Source: Marinifilaceae bacterium
GTDB taxonomy: Bacteria > Bacteroidota > Bacteroidia > Bacteroidales > Marinifilaceae
NCBI GenBank assembly: GCA_016936255.1
Contig: JAFGYE010000015.1
Coordinates: 1-60,259 of the forward strand
Reading direction: 5' to 3'
DNA: 60,259 nt
The position numbers and the translations under genes were made by a program. The notes under the pieces are model-generated. The model saw nothing but the letters and a program-made list of their open reading frames with translations, was not told where the DNA came from and did no database searches. Positions 27,206 through 37,725 of the stretch are shown here, in pieces. Position 1 is the stretch's first letter. Each line of letters opens with the position of its first letter.

Positions 27206-28567
27206 CTAAATTGCAATTTTCTGATTTAGCTTCCGTAATTCTCTTACTAAAAATATACTTGCTATAACCGCTGAACCAACATCGGATATGGGACCGGCAA
27301 ACCAAACACCATCCAATCCAAGAAAAGTAGGAAGAATAAAAAGAATTGGTATCAATAAAATAACCTGACGCATCAATGTGAGCATAGCCGAAATGCCTGC
27401 TTTTCCGATAGACTGAAAATAATTTCCAACAACCACTTGAAAACCAACTACTGGTAATGCGATCAGAATAATCCGTAAGCCGTAAGAACCCATATCCAGT
27501 AACTCGGCACTGGAATTATTGAAAGCCCGCACAATTAATTCAGGAAATAACTGTACACCCAGAAAGCCAAAAATTACAATTCCGGTAGCTGCTTTCATGC
27601 ACAATATCAAACATTCTTTAACCCTTGCGTAATTTTGTGCCCCATAATTGAACCCGAAAATAGGTTGGGCCGCCATATTTAGAGCCACAACAGTCATTAC
27701 AATAAGCATGGCAACTGAGTTAATTACACCCATTGCAGCTATGGCGATATCGTTACTGTAAGCTACCAACTGAACGTTGAACAACGCTTGAACAAAACTT
27801 CCTGCCAATTGCATAGAAAATGGTGCAAAACCTATGGTTAAAATGTAAAAAACAATCTCCCTATTCAATTTAAAATTTGAAAACCGCAATTTTATTATGG
27901 ATTTTTCACTTCTGAAATGACTAATAACCCATATGCATAAAATGAATTGTGAGATGATTGTAGCATAAGCTGCGCCTGCAACTCCCATGTCCAAAACAAA
28001 AATAAATATCGGATCGAGAATGATGTTTGTTCCTGCGCTAATGAGCATTGAATACATCGCTATTTTTGCGTTTCCTTCGGAACGGATCAAATTGTTAAGA
28101 GAAAAACCAACAACACTAAAAATGGCTCCGTAAAGAATGATATTTAGATATTCATTGGCTACCGACATCGTATCATCGCCCACTCCAAACATCCTAAGCA
28201 GTGGATCCTTTATTAAAAATCCAATAATGGTAATAATAAGAGAAACGATGATCATGAGAACAAATGAATTTCCCAAGACCCATTCGGCTCTGCCAAAATC
28301 TTTCTTTCCCAGATTAATCGAAATCCTGACTCCTGCACCAATTCCTATCAGCATTCCAAATGCCATCATTATTAACATGATCGGAAACACCGCACTTAGA
28401 CCCGATAAAGCAATTGCACCAACACCTTGGCCAATAAAAATCCGGTCGACAACATTGTACAATGAGTTAATAACTACCCCTGTAAAAGCTGGTAAGAAAT
28501 ACCTCCAAAGCAAGCTTTTGATGCTTGCACTCTCCAACTCCTGAACATTCTTACTATTCTTATCCAT
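27206..28567 (-). CDS. MATE-family multidrug/metabolite efflux protein
   Basis: Integral membrane protein of 453 residues with about 12 hydrophobic segments and the MATE layout of two six-helix halves. TM1-2 read FLPAFTGVVINSLYNVVDRIFIGQGVGAIALSGLSAVFP and TM7 begins with APFSMQLAGSFVQALFNVQL; these are typical of the DinF/NorM superfamily. Members export cationic drugs or metabolites using Na+ or H+ gradients. The gene is divergent from an MscS gene, with 323 bases between. The substrate is not readable from sequence. Confidence 0.9.
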   Translation of the reverse strand: MDKNSKNVQELESASIKSLLWRYFLPAFTGVVINSLYNVVDRIFIGQGVGAIALSGLSAVFPIMLIMMAFGMLIGIGAGVRISINLGKKDFGRAEWVLGNSFVLMIIVSLIITIIGFLIKDPLLRMFGVGDDTMSVANEYLNIILYGAIFSVVGFSLNNLIRSEGNAKIAMYSMLISAGTNIILDPIFIFVLDMGVAGAAYATIISQFILCIWVISHFRSEKSIIKLRFSNFKLNREIVFYILTIGFAPFSMQLAGSFVQALFNVQLVAYSNDIAIAAMGVINSVAMLIVMTVVALNMAAQPIFGFNYGAQNYARVKECLILCMKAATGIVIFGFLGVQLFPELIVRAFNNSSAELLDMGSYGLRIILIALPVVGFQVVVGNYFQSIGKAGISAMLTLMRQVILLIPILFILPTFLGLDGVWFAGPISDVGSAVIASIFLVRELRKLNQKIAI

Positions 28568-28890
28568 AAATTCACTTGTGACACAAAAGTATCAATTAAT
28601 GACCATCTGTATTCAATTTTATCTATTAAAAAAGTATAAAAATCGGTAAATACAAGTTATTGAAGGGTAAAGCAACAACAAATGGCATGCTATCCATAAT
28701 CAATTTGTAATTCTTCCTATTCTCAAATTAATTCGTCTTTGATTTTTCGGTTTCATTACAAGTGCAATATTTATTTATTATTAATATTCATGAAACTTTT
28801 GCAGATTATAAAAAAAATAATAGTTCTTTTGCGGAAATTATTTACGAAATTAAGGTCTTTTAAAAATTGCATTTAAGAATAAGATCCAAG
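28568..28890. other. Divergent promoter region (323 bases)
   Basis: A+T-rich gap between the MATE gene (minus) and the MscS gene (plus). It should contain both promoters. I see no clear operator, hairpin terminator or small RNA. Confidence 0.4.
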
Positions 28891-29727
28891 ATGTTAGAAA
28901 CAGTTACTGAAATATTAAAATTTGAACTTGTAAGTATTGACAATCATAAAATCAGAGTCTTCTCTTTAGTTAGTATTTTGCTTATTTATATACTAACTAA
29001 AGTATCTCTTTATTTAATCAAGAAAACTCTGTTTCGCAAGCATAAATTTGTGAAAACAGATGCTGGCAACACTTATGCTCTTTACCAGATCATAAAATAT
29101 GTAGTTTGGGTAATTGCAATCGGTCTAATGCTTGAAGCCCTAAACATAAAAGTAACGGTACTTATTGCTGGTTCTGCTGCTTTATTGGTTGGTGTTGGTT
29201 TAGGTTTGCAGCAAACTTTTAATGATATTATTTCGGGGATTATTCTCCTTTCCGAGCGATCAATCAAAATTGACGATGTATTGGAAATAGACGGAGACAT
29301 AATTAAAATTCAGAGCATTGGATTACGAACCTCAAAAGGTTTAGACAGAGATGAAATTTCGGTTATTATCCCTAACTCACTAATTACTACAAACAAAGTG
29401 ATTAATTGGAGTCATCAATCTAAAAAAACCCGATTCCGAATTCCTGTAGGGGTAGCCTATGGTTCGGATGTTGACCTAATATTAAAAACGTTAGAAGAAA
29501 GTGCTTTTGAACATCCCGATATTTACGAAAGACAATCTATTGAAGCCCGACTTGTAAATTTTGGTGCCTCTTCATTGGATTTTGAATTGTTATTTTTCAG
29601 CAAAAACATCTTTAGAATAGGCAAGGTGAAAAGTGATATTCGTTTAATTATAAATAAGAAATTTACTGAAAAAAATATAATTATCCCTTTCAATCAATTA
29701 GATGTAAATCTGAAAAAGGAAATCTAA
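28891..29727 (+). CDS. MscS-family mechanosensitive channel
   Basis: Third MscS homologue in the window. From the ATG at 28891 it is 278 residues (a TTG 24 bases upstream is an alternative). Membrane spans lie at about 20-40 and 65-85. The pore helix is AGSAALLVGVGLGLQQTFNDIISG and the beta domain runs IKIDDVLEIDGDIIKIQSIGLRTS to ISVIIPNSLI. The RimB-RimK-aspartoacylase-like cluster follows on the same strand after 267 bases, too far to assume one operon. Confidence 0.88.
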   Translation: MLETVTEILKFELVSIDNHKIRVFSLVSILLIYILTKVSLYLIKKTLFRKHKFVKTDAGNTYALYQIIKYVVWVIAIGLMLEALNIKVTVLIAGSAALLVGVGLGLQQTFNDIISGIILLSERSIKIDDVLEIDGDIIKIQSIGLRTSKGLDRDEISVIIPNSLITTNKVINWSHQSKKTRFRIPVGVAYGSDVDLILKTLEESAFEHPDIYERQSIEARLVNFGASSLDFELLFFSKNIFRIGKVKSDIRLIINKKFTEKNIIIPFNQLDVNLKKEI

Positions 29728-29994
29728 TTGCAAATCACACCCATTTTGCTGTTTTTATTATTTTTCTTGTATTAAAAGTATAAATAGCTTTAGGTTAAGG
29801 TGCAAAAATCATAAAAAACAAGTTCGTTTCTCACCTTTCGGGAAATAATTTTACGACTGCTTCGTATCAATTACAAATTGGAATGGGGAGATATCAAAGT
29901 TAAATTCAGGGAGAAAGGCATTTAAAATTAATTTTCCTACATTAGAAAATTTTAAGATACTTCCCTACAAGAAAAATAATGAAATCACAATTGC

Positions 29995-30447
29995 ATGAAA
30001 ATAATCATTGGGAAAATTGACAGAGCTGATTTTCCAGACCTGCATTTATCAAATATTGATTTAAAAGTTGATACCGGAGCATATACGTCTTCAATTCATT
30101 GCCATCAAATTGAGGAGTATCAGTTCGGTGATGAAACACATCTAAAATTTAGACTTTTGGATCCATCACATCCAGATTATAATGAAAAAGAATTTACAGT
30201 TAAAAATTACAAAAGAAAAAGAGTTAAAAATTCTTTCGGCAAATCAGAAACCCGTTTTGTAATTGAAACAATCATTATATTATTCGATAAGGAATTCTTA
30301 ATTGAACTTTCCTTAAGCGAGCGAAGTGAAATGAAATATCCGATACTGATCGGAAGAAAACTTTTAAATGGAAAATTTATTGTTGATACTTCAAAACGCA
30401 ATATTTCTTTCAAATTGAAGCAAAAAAACAGCAATAAAGAATTATAG
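29995..30447 (+). CDS. RimB-like retropepsin-type aspartic endopeptidase (PF05618, 'ATP-dependent zinc protease' family)
   Basis: A 150-residue single-domain protein. The motif LKVDTGAYTSSIHC near residues 23-36 carries the D-T-G-A of retropepsin-like aspartic proteases, and the later YPILIGRKLLNGKFIVDTSK is the family's second signature. It is the RimK-associated family long labelled a zinc protease. It precedes rimK by 28 bases, and the family's usual partner is exactly RimK. In Pseudomonas a RimB member removes glutamate tails that RimK adds to ribosomal protein S6, so a similar trimming role is likely, though the target here may differ. Confidence 0.85.
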   Translation: MKIIIGKIDRADFPDLHLSNIDLKVDTGAYTSSIHCHQIEEYQFGDETHLKFRLLDPSHPDYNEKEFTVKNYKRKRVKNSFGKSETRFVIETIIILFDKEFLIELSLSERSEMKYPILIGRKLLNGKFIVDTSKRNISFKLKQKNSNKEL

Positions 30448-30475
30448 TCCATCCAATAAATGTTAATTACTTATT

Positions 30476-31351
30476 ATGAAAATTGTTATTTTATCAAGAA
30501 ATCCTAAATTATATTCTACAAAAAGATTAGTTGAAGCAGCAGAAAAGAGAGGACATGAGGTACTTGTTGTGGATCATTTAAAATGCATTATTGAAATTGA
30601 GAAAAAAAGACCAAAAATCTTCTATGATGGTGCATACCTGCAGGATGTTGACGCTATAATTCCACGAATTGGAGCTTCTGTTACCTTTTACGGATCAACA
30701 GTAGTCCGCCAATTTGAAATGATGAAAACATTTACCGCTGTTGGTTCTGAAGCATTGATAAAATCCCGGGATAAATTAAGAAGCTTACAGGTTCTTTCAC
30801 GTGCCGGAGTAGGTTTACCCCGCACCGTTTTTACGAACTACACAAAAGATGTTAATCATGTAATTCAATCAGTTGGAGGAACTCCACTGGTTCTTAAACT
30901 ACTGGAAGGAACGCAAGGTTTAGGTGTTGTTTTAGCGGAAACTCAAAACGCTGCCACTTCAGTTATCGAAGCATTTAATGGGCTAAAAGCGCGTGTGATT
31001 GCTCAGGAGTTTATCAAAGAATCTAAAGGCGCTGACATAAGAGCTTTTGTTGTTGACGGAAGAGTGGTTGGAGCTATGAAACGACAAGCAATTAAAGGTG
31101 AATTTCGATCTAACCTTCACAGGGGAGGATCTGCAACAATTATTGAATTGACTGATGAAGAGGAAAATACTGCAATCAAAGCAGCAAAAGCAATGGGATT
31201 AGGTATTGCTGGTGTGGACATGCTCCAATCAGCAAACGGACCTTTAGTTTTGGAGGTAAATTCATCACCAGGTTTAGAAGGTATCGAAGTTGCAACCAAA
31301 AAGGACATCGCAAAACAAATAATTAGATTCATTGAAAGGAATGTTGATTGA
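30476..31351 (+). CDS. rimK: RimK-type ATP-grasp glutamate ligase
   Basis: The 291-residue protein matches ribosomal protein S6-L-glutamate ligase in length and motifs: the N-terminal domain starts [22 protein letters not shown], and the ATP-grasp domain has [48 protein letters not shown] and the metal-binding [15 protein letters not shown]. It adds glutamate to a carboxyl-terminal or side-chain acceptor using ATP. It overlaps the next gene by 11 bases, so ligase and aspartoacylase-like hydrolase are translationally linked. Whether S6 is the target cannot be read. Confidence 0.93.
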   Translation: MKIVILSRNPKLYSTKRLVEAAEKRGHEVLVVDHLKCIIEIEKKRPKIFYDGAYLQDVDAIIPRIGASVTFYGSTVVRQFEMMKTFTAVGSEALIKSRDKLRSLQVLSRAGVGLPRTVFTNYTKDVNHVIQSVGGTPLVLKLLEGTQGLGVVLAETQNAATSVIEAFNGLKARVIAQEFIKESKGADIRAFVVDGRVVGAMKRQAIKGEFRSNLHRGGSATIIELTDEEENTAIKAAKAMGLGIAGVDMLQSANGPLVLEVNSSPGLEGIEVATKKDIAKQIIRFIERNVD

Positions 31352-32336
31352 TAAGTATACTATACTAGGCAAAGAAATTCAGAAAGGCGAGCGTGCCTTC
31401 TTAGAATTGGAAGTTGCGAAATTGCACACCCGAAATACGATTAAGGTACCTGTAATTGTAGAGCGTGCGAAAAAGGATGGCCCTACCTTGCTTTTAATGG
31501 GTGGCGTGCACGGAGATGAAGTTAATGGAGTTGCCATTGTTCGAAATATCATTCGAAAAAGATACAACAAGCCAAAAAGGGGAATGATTATCTGCATCCC
31601 CGTTTTTAACGTATTTGGTTTCCTAAATCTCCGAAGAGAATTTCCTGACGGCAGAGATTTGAACAGAATGTTCCCGGGTTTTTTAAATGGATCACTTGCC
31701 AGTCAATTTGCGTATCGCTTTACAAAAGAAATTGCACCAAAAGTAGATTATGTGATCGATTTTCATTCAGGTGGCGCTGACAGGTCAAATTCCCCTCAAA
31801 TTCGATGTGTTATTAAGGAAAAAGAATCATTAAAGCTTGCTCAAATTTTTAATGCTCCATTTATTTTGAATTCTGATTACATTTCCAAATCTGTTCGCGA
31901 TACTATTCGCAATTTGGGAAAAACAATTCTATTATTTGAAGGAGGAAAATCAAATGACTTGGATGAAGATGTTATTAGTTGCGGTGTTGAAGGCGCAGTA
32001 AACGTAATGAAATATTTAGGATTGCAGAATGGAGATTTGCAATTAAAACAAACACCAATTGTGATTCCTAAGGCTCAATGGTTAAGGGCTTCCAATTCAG
32101 GTATGTTTCAATTGCGGGTTGCAAATGGAAGTTGGGTCGTTAAAAAACAAATTTTAGGTGAAATAACGGATCCTTACGGAGGATATGAAAAAAAAGTAAT
32201 TGCTCCGTTTGATTGTTATGTGTTTTGTGTAAATACTGCACCTATGGTGCACAAAGGAGATGCTCTGTTTCACGTTAGTATTGAAACAGATAAATTGAGT
32301 ACAGATCTTACTTCTTCAGACTATTTGGTAGAATAA
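31341..32336 (+). CDS. Succinylglutamate desuccinylase/aspartoacylase-family zinc hydrolase
   Basis: I choose the ATG at 31341, inside the end of rimK (an in-frame TTG lies at 31332). Zinc-site motifs of the M14-like AstE/ASPA family are complete: GGVHGDE (His57, Glu60), [10 protein letters not shown], and DFHSGG with the third His. The C-terminal beta domain (about 240-331; [18 protein letters not shown]) is typical of the RimK-linked members. The family hydrolyses N-acyl amino acids or amide bonds. Linked to RimB and RimK it probably removes or edits the modification that RimK installs. Confidence 0.9.
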   Translation: MLIDKYTILGKEIQKGERAFLELEVAKLHTRNTIKVPVIVERAKKDGPTLLLMGGVHGDEVNGVAIVRNIIRKRYNKPKRGMIICIPVFNVFGFLNLRREFPDGRDLNRMFPGFLNGSLASQFAYRFTKEIAPKVDYVIDFHSGGADRSNSPQIRCVIKEKESLKLAQIFNAPFILNSDYISKSVRDTIRNLGKTILLFEGGKSNDLDEDVISCGVEGAVNVMKYLGLQNGDLQLKQTPIVIPKAQWLRASNSGMFQLRVANGSWVVKKQILGEITDPYGGYEKKVIAPFDCYVFCVNTAPMVHKGDALFHVSIETDKLSTDLTSSDYLVE

Positions 32337-32688
32337 AATGCACTTTACTAATCTCTATCCAACTTATGTGCATATACTAAACGATTCCAAATCATTATAA
32401 CTCTTCAAAATATTATTTATTCAAATAATATTTACTTCTTTCAATACGACTCAATGCAGGCAAAAATCGTATTAAATATATAATCCTGCCAGTCAATATT
32501 AAGCTTGGAATAGTAACACAACAGCCAACCAATGACCTTGCCTGCAATTTGAAAGATTCAACAATTCGGATTTTATCCATATTTTTTTTACATCTTTATT
32601 AAAGATATCAAAGCCAAATCAATAACCCTTAAGGTATCTAACGATAAATAAATTATAATTTTAGCTGTCAAATTATACTAACCAAACA
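32337..32688. other. Intergenic region with perfect A/T inverted repeat
   Basis: The 352 bases between the RimK cluster and the TIM-barrel gene contain a perfect 11-bp inverted repeat (AAATATTATTT at 32408-32418, partner 32423-32433, loop ATTC). It may serve as a weak terminator for the upstream cluster. The promoter of the downstream gene must lie in the rest; nothing else stands out. Confidence 0.5.
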
Positions 32689-35268
32689 ATGATGAATCCA
32701 AATAAATACTTTTCTATTCTAATTGGTAGTTTCATAATCCTTTTCATTTTATCAACGAACCTCTCTCTGGCACAGGACGTTGATCCCAACAGGACTCAAG
32801 TTCCATTTTCAACAGACACACAAAATTTCACTGTTTGGAATGGGGAAAACTATGTGCCTTTTTTTATTAAAGGAATTAACCTTGGCGTTTCAATTCCCGG
32901 AACATTCCCCGGCGAACTGGCTGCAAGCAAAGATCAATATGCTCGCTGGATAGAGGATATTCATGATGTAGGTTTTAACTGTATTAGAGTCTACACACTT
33001 CATTACCCTCGTTTTTACGAAGCTTTAAAAGAATTTAACGATGCAAATCCAGCAAGTCCGATGTATATAATGCATGGTGTTTGGCTGGAAGAAGAGTTAA
33101 GTGGGTACACCCAAGATTTACATGAATTAAATGAGGTATTCAATCAGGAAATTAAAGACGTACTCGACTGTATTCACGGAAATAACAGTATAGATCACCG
33201 TTTTGGAAAGGCCTACGGTTTATACACCGCTGATGTATCGCCTTGGATAATGGCTTATATTATTGGTCGAGAGATTCACCCTGCTGAAATTGAAGAGACC
33301 AACACTAAACATGCCGGCCAAACATCATTTTCAGGTACTGCTTTTAAGTTGGCAGGTGCATCTCCGTCCGAAGTTTGGGCAGCATCCCATTTAGAATCTC
33401 TTGTGCTATACGAACGCAACAATTACAATACAGAGCGTCCTGTTAGTATTTCCAGCTGGCCTACTTTGGATCCCTTAACACATCCAACAGAAACTACAAC
33501 AGATGAAGACAAGCAATCATTGGATTTAGCCAACTTAGATTTATCGGGAGCACCTGCCGGTTATTTTGCCAGCTTTCACGCATACCCATATTATCCTGAT
33601 TTTATTAGCGAAGATCCCGGCTATAAACAATACTCCGATCCCCTTGGTCCGAACAGTTATTTGGGTTATATCAGCGATCTCAAGAATCATTATAAAAATT
33701 TCCCGGTTCTTATTGCCGAAATTGGAACCCCTTCAAGTTGGGGAATTGCACATTATGCATCCAATGGAATGAATCATGGTGGTTGTTCAGAAATTGAACA
33801 AGGACTCAATTTCCTAAGACTTCTTGATAATATTGAAGAAGCAGGTTGCGCAGGAGGAATACAATTTTCATGGATAGATGAGTGGTTCAAACGAACCTGG
33901 ATTACCGATGCTTTTGATTTCAATCCTGAAGCAAGAATACTTTGGCACAATATTACCGCTGCAGAACAAAATTTTGGTTTAATCGCATTTCGACCGGCAG
34001 AAACCACCTACACCGAATTAGAAGATTTTGGCACCAATAAACCCATAAAAAAAATCCTTACTTCTGCAGACTATGATTTTTTCAACATTCGTTTGATGCT
34101 TGAAAAAGAGCTTTCGAACATTGATACCATTTGGATGGCAATTGACACCTATGATGCCAACTTGGGCGAATCGATATTGCCTTCGGGAACTACGATTACC
34201 AACAGAGCGGAATTTGCCCTACGTATCACCAACTATTCTGCCGAATTATTTGTAACTCAGGCTTATGATTTATTTGGTTTATGGCATGGTGTTTCAGAAG
34301 ACAAGCAGCTTTATCATTCTGTTGCAACAGATGGAGCTCCATGGAATCTGGTTCGCTGGAAGAATAATGACGAAAACTATGAAATACAATACGTTGGAAA
34401 TTTAAAAACCCGGAGAACAGAACTACCTCCTTCAAGTTTGGATGCTGTCATCATCTCAAATGATTCAATTGACATTCATCTTCCCTGGTCGTTATTACAG
34501 GTTACCGACCCTGCTAATGCAAAAGTGATGAATGATGACAGAGCCACACCAGAAACAGAAGAAGCCATCTCTGATGGCATAGCCCTAAGCGTTCTCCATA
34601 ATGATGTATTACTGGAAGGAAATAATAGATTCATTTGGAGTTGGGGAATCCCAACAAACTATGTAGAAGTGAAAAAGCAATCATACTATGTTGTAAAAGA
34701 TGGATTGATTGAATTTAATAATGTACCAATTGCATATACTGATAGATATTCAACAAATCAGGGCGAAAATCTGATAATTGATGCTGAAAATGGACTCTTG
34801 GCCAATGACTTTGATTTTGATGGCAATTCATTCTATTCAGAATTATCCGAATTCTGCGAAAATGGCTTTGTTTTCCTTTCAGAAGATGGATCCTTTGAAT
34901 ACATTCCTGATACTGGCTACAGTGGTGAAGATTTTTTCACATACCGCGCTTTCGACGATAATGGCCACTCAATTAAGACAAAAGTGACTATTAATATCAC
35001 TCCTGTTACTGCTGTTGATGATTTTACAAAAGAAGATTTTGCACTTGCTGTTTACCCAAATCCCGTAAGCACATTTTTACGTATTGATTTGCCAAATAAT
35101 CGACCAACTCAATTGCGAATAATCAATCTAAAAGGATCTATTATTTACCAGAAACAAATAAGCGACACAAAGCACATCATTGATGTTCATTCATTTTCAA
35201 AAGGTGTTTACTTACTCAATATCCAAACAAGCAATAATCTACTGAGCAAAAAAATCATCATCAATTAA
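32689..35268 (+). CDS. T9SS-exported TIM-barrel glycoside-hydrolase-like protein
   Basis: Domain order over 859 residues: signal peptide (1-29); (beta/alpha)8 barrel, about 40-430, of the clan GH-A type (FFIKGINLGVSIPG, VGFNCIRVYTLHYPRFYEAL); a region of beta-rich sequence, about 430-690; a cadherin/tandem-95-like Ig domain, about 690-770 (GLLANDFDFDGN, GSFEYIPDTGYSGEDFFTY); and a T9SS type A domain ending KKIIIN. The likely acid/base is Glu195 in IIGREIHP and the nucleophile Glu344 in VLIAEIGTPSSWG. Residue 194 is Arg where most clan A enzymes have Asn, so activity and family number are uncertain. The gene is monocistronic, followed by a strong terminator. Confidence 0.78.
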   Translation: MMNPNKYFSILIGSFIILFILSTNLSLAQDVDPNRTQVPFSTDTQNFTVWNGENYVPFFIKGINLGVSIPGTFPGELAASKDQYARWIEDIHDVGFNCIRVYTLHYPRFYEALKEFNDANPASPMYIMHGVWLEEELSGYTQDLHELNEVFNQEIKDVLDCIHGNNSIDHRFGKAYGLYTADVSPWIMAYIIGREIHPAEIEETNTKHAGQTSFSGTAFKLAGASPSEVWAASHLESLVLYERNNYNTERPVSISSWPTLDPLTHPTETTTDEDKQSLDLANLDLSGAPAGYFASFHAYPYYPDFISEDPGYKQYSDPLGPNSYLGYISDLKNHYKNFPVLIAEIGTPSSWGIAHYASNGMNHGGCSEIEQGLNFLRLLDNIEEAGCAGGIQFSWIDEWFKRTWITDAFDFNPEARILWHNITAAEQNFGLIAFRPAETTYTELEDFGTNKPIKKILTSADYDFFNIRLMLEKELSNIDTIWMAIDTYDANLGESILPSGTTITNRAEFALRITNYSAELFVTQAYDLFGLWHGVSEDKQLYHSVATDGAPWNLVRWKNNDENYEIQYVGNLKTRRTELPPSSLDAVIISNDSIDIHLPWSLLQVTDPANAKVMNDDRATPETEEAISDGIALSVLHNDVLLEGNNRFIWSWGIPTNYVEVKKQSYYVVKDGLIEFNNVPIAYTDRYSTNQGENLIIDAENGLLANDFDFDGNSFYSELSEFCENGFVFLSEDGSFEYIPDTGYSGEDFFTYRAFDDNGHSIKTKVTINITPVTAVDDFTKEDFALAVYPNPVSTFLRIDLPNNRPTQLRIINLKGSIIYQKQISDTKHIIDVHSFSKGVYLLNIQTSNNLLSKKIIIN

Positions 35269-35283
35269 GGAAAACAATGAATA

Positions 35284-35322
35284 CAAAAAAAAACCTCGTT
35301 CAACGAACGAGTTTTTTTTTAC
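35284..35322. terminator. Bidirectional Rho-independent terminator
   Basis: The stem CTCGTTC (35295-35301) pairs with GAACGAG (35305-35311) around the loop AAC, flanked by runs of A on the left and T on the right. It serves the convergent genes ending at 35268 and 35335. Confidence 0.88.
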
Positions 35323-35334
35323 CTGCTAATATTG

Positions 35335-37725
35335 TTAGATATCTTTCTCTGAGTGCTGGACTCCACTTCCTCTTTTTTTAGTTTTTAACACATTGTACTT
35401 TTTACCAAAATTATATCGGAAGGTCAAATTTGCCACCCTATTTTCAAAATTGTACTTCATTCTTTGAGTAAAACGATCTCCTGAAGTATTTACATTATAC
35501 TTACTGCTATTTAAAACATCGTAAATCCATAAAGATATACTTGCTTTGCCTTTCATTATTCTCTTACCAAAAGCGAAATCTACTTGAAAGGATTGATCGT
35601 AATTTCCTTGAACAACAGGCATATCAGAGTCATAACGCAAAGTTGTTTGAAAATTGAACCACTTAGGTATTCGCATGGTTGAAGTTAGCTTTCCAAAAAA
35701 ACCAAAATCGTCATTGGTAGAAAAACTCACTTTAGCAGAGGGTGTATACTTTTGATAGATTCCGGACAAGTAGGAATTAACACTCCACCATTTGTTAAAT
35801 TTTGTAGATATATTAAAATCAACACCTGCATATTGTAGATTTCCAACATTCTCATAAGTCACAATCGCCACATTGCTTTCATTAACAGAACGATACTGTC
35901 TTATGATATTATCCTTGTACTGATAATACAAATTTGTAGTATAGGTTATCTTATCTCTTTTGTAAACAAAAGTTAACTCCGGCATATGCGTATAATAGGC
36001 TCCCAATTCTTTAGAACCCAATCTCTGATTTTCCGGATCTTGAAGATTTTGAAATGGATTCAACATTCTGGAATCAGGACGATAAACCATTTTAGAATAA
36101 GTCAGCAATACCTGCTTATTGTCGGATAATTTATAGGAAAGATGTACGCTGGGGAAAAAATCTAAATAATCGTCATTATACGCTTTATTCGTCTCAATAT
36201 CCGAATACTCAGACCGCAAACCAAACTGATATCCAAAATCTCCTTTCTCTCCACTAAATTGAAAATACAAACCATGAATGCTCTCTTTATAATTAAACGC
36301 AGTAGATAAATCAATAGGCTCATTGTACTTTATCTCATTCGTTCGGTACAAATATCCGGTTTCTATCGAACCCACTTCACCTAAAGGCTGTTTGTAATCC
36401 ATTTGAATAATTGCTTCCTCGCGGTTAGAATTGAAAAAGTCACTAGTATTCCCTTCTACTTCATCAGTATAATTTCCGTAATTTTCTGCTTTATTACTTG
36501 TATAGCTTGCATCAAAAGAAAATTCCTGTCCTTTTCTATCAAACTTACGAATATAAGAGGCGTTGTACACCCAGGAATTCAAATCAATATCAACAGCACT
36601 TTCACGGGATGTTTCATTTGAAAAAGTACTACTGGTAATTAAATTCCGTGAATAGTTATAGGTTCCATTCCGATTTTGCTTCACATTTCGATTGGTAACA
36701 GAAAAACTCACGGTGTTCTTATCATTTATTAAATAATCCATGCCCAATTGTCCAATGTGACTTCTATCGCCTAAATCGACATCGGCACGGCTATTCAACA
36801 TCTCAACATTATTGTCTATTTCTGTAAATCGTGATAATTCATAATCTCTGCCAGACCAATCGTTTCGATAGCTATATGATCCTGACAAATTGATCTTTCC
36901 GGTTCGTAAATTAAGTGCAGTCCGACCCGAATGCTTGTTGATCGTACCAATGGTGGCGGAAGCATTTCCATTAAACCCCTTGGCTCTATCCGTCTTCATA
37001 ATAATGTTTACAATCCCAGCAGAACCTGAGGCATCATATTTTGATGATGGACTCGTAATTACTTCAACCCGATCAACATCTGCTGCCGGCATGTTACTCA
37101 AAACATCTTCAGGACTCATTCCAAGTAATCCACTTAATTTCCCATCGATCAATATTTTCACGTCAGAACTTCCACGTAATTGTATTCCACCGTTAGCAGT
37201 AACATTTAACTTAGGAATTGTGGCTAAAACTTCATTTATAGTACCTCCATCAGAAACTGGTGATTTAGATACATTGTAAACGATTTTGTCTAATTCGATT
37301 CTGGCAAAATCACGATTCCCGGTAACTTCCACTTCCGTTATCCTTTGAGTATTGGCACGTAAAGTAAGTGGTTTAGACAAGAATAGCTTTTCATTTTCTT
37401 TTAAAAGAATTGGCTTACTGCTATAGCTCTCAAATCCAAGATATTCAACTCTGTAATAGCAGTTTAAGCTCTCTAATCCAGCTAGTTCAAACTCTCCTTT
37501 TCTATTTGTGATAGTTCCCTTAACCAATAAAGAATCAGGTAAGGAATAAATTGATACTGTGGCATACTCAAGAGGCTTTTGATGTTCGTTTTCGACAACA
37601 ATACCATTCAAACCTGAATTTGTTGCAGTTTTTGCTGAATCCTGGGCATATAAATGCACTGAGGGGCTTAAAAAAAACAGAAGGACCGGCAATAATCCAT
37701 TTCTGTAATTAAGTTTTAGATTCAT
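35335..37725 (-). CDS. TonB-dependent-receptor-like outer-membrane beta-barrel protein
   Basis: The 796-residue protein has a signal peptide (MNLKLNYRNGLLPVLLFFLSPSVHLYAQ), a carboxypeptidase-regulatory-like beta domain (about 37-120; GLNGIVVENEHQKPLEYATVSIYSLPD), a plug (about 125-250; VSDGGTINEVLATIPKLNV, VEVITSPSSKYDASGSAGIVNIIMK) and a C-terminal barrel with many aromatic-capped strands ending around RYNFGKKYNV. This is the outer-membrane beta-barrel (PF14905-like) group of TonB-linked proteins. There is no SusD-type partner, so the substrate is open. An unusual basic 20-residue tail follows the last strand. Confidence 0.85.
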   Translation of the reverse strand: MNLKLNYRNGLLPVLLFFLSPSVHLYAQDSAKTATNSGLNGIVVENEHQKPLEYATVSIYSLPDSLLVKGTITNRKGEFELAGLESLNCYYRVEYLGFESYSSKPILLKENEKLFLSKPLTLRANTQRITEVEVTGNRDFARIELDKIVYNVSKSPVSDGGTINEVLATIPKLNVTANGGIQLRGSSDVKILIDGKLSGLLGMSPEDVLSNMPAADVDRVEVITSPSSKYDASGSAGIVNIIMKTDRAKGFNGNASATIGTINKHSGRTALNLRTGKINLSGSYSYRNDWSGRDYELSRFTEIDNNVEMLNSRADVDLGDRSHIGQLGMDYLINDKNTVSFSVTNRNVKQNRNGTYNYSRNLITSSTFSNETSRESAVDIDLNSWVYNASYIRKFDRKGQEFSFDASYTSNKAENYGNYTDEVEGNTSDFFNSNREEAIIQMDYKQPLGEVGSIETGYLYRTNEIKYNEPIDLSTAFNYKESIHGLYFQFSGEKGDFGYQFGLRSEYSDIETNKAYNDDYLDFFPSVHLSYKLSDNKQVLLTYSKMVYRPDSRMLNPFQNLQDPENQRLGSKELGAYYTHMPELTFVYKRDKITYTTNLYYQYKDNIIRQYRSVNESNVAIVTYENVGNLQYAGVDFNISTKFNKWWSVNSYLSGIYQKYTPSAKVSFSTNDDFGFFGKLTSTMRIPKWFNFQTTLRYDSDMPVVQGNYDQSFQVDFAFGKRIMKGKASISLWIYDVLNSSKYNVNTSGDRFTQRMKYNFENRVANLTFRYNFGKKYNVLKTKKRGSGVQHSEKDI

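Noticed and set aside
35335-37725. SusC-type receptor of a polysaccharide utilisation locus
   Set aside because: The barrel type, length and lack of any SusD-like neighbour do not fit a SusC/D pair.
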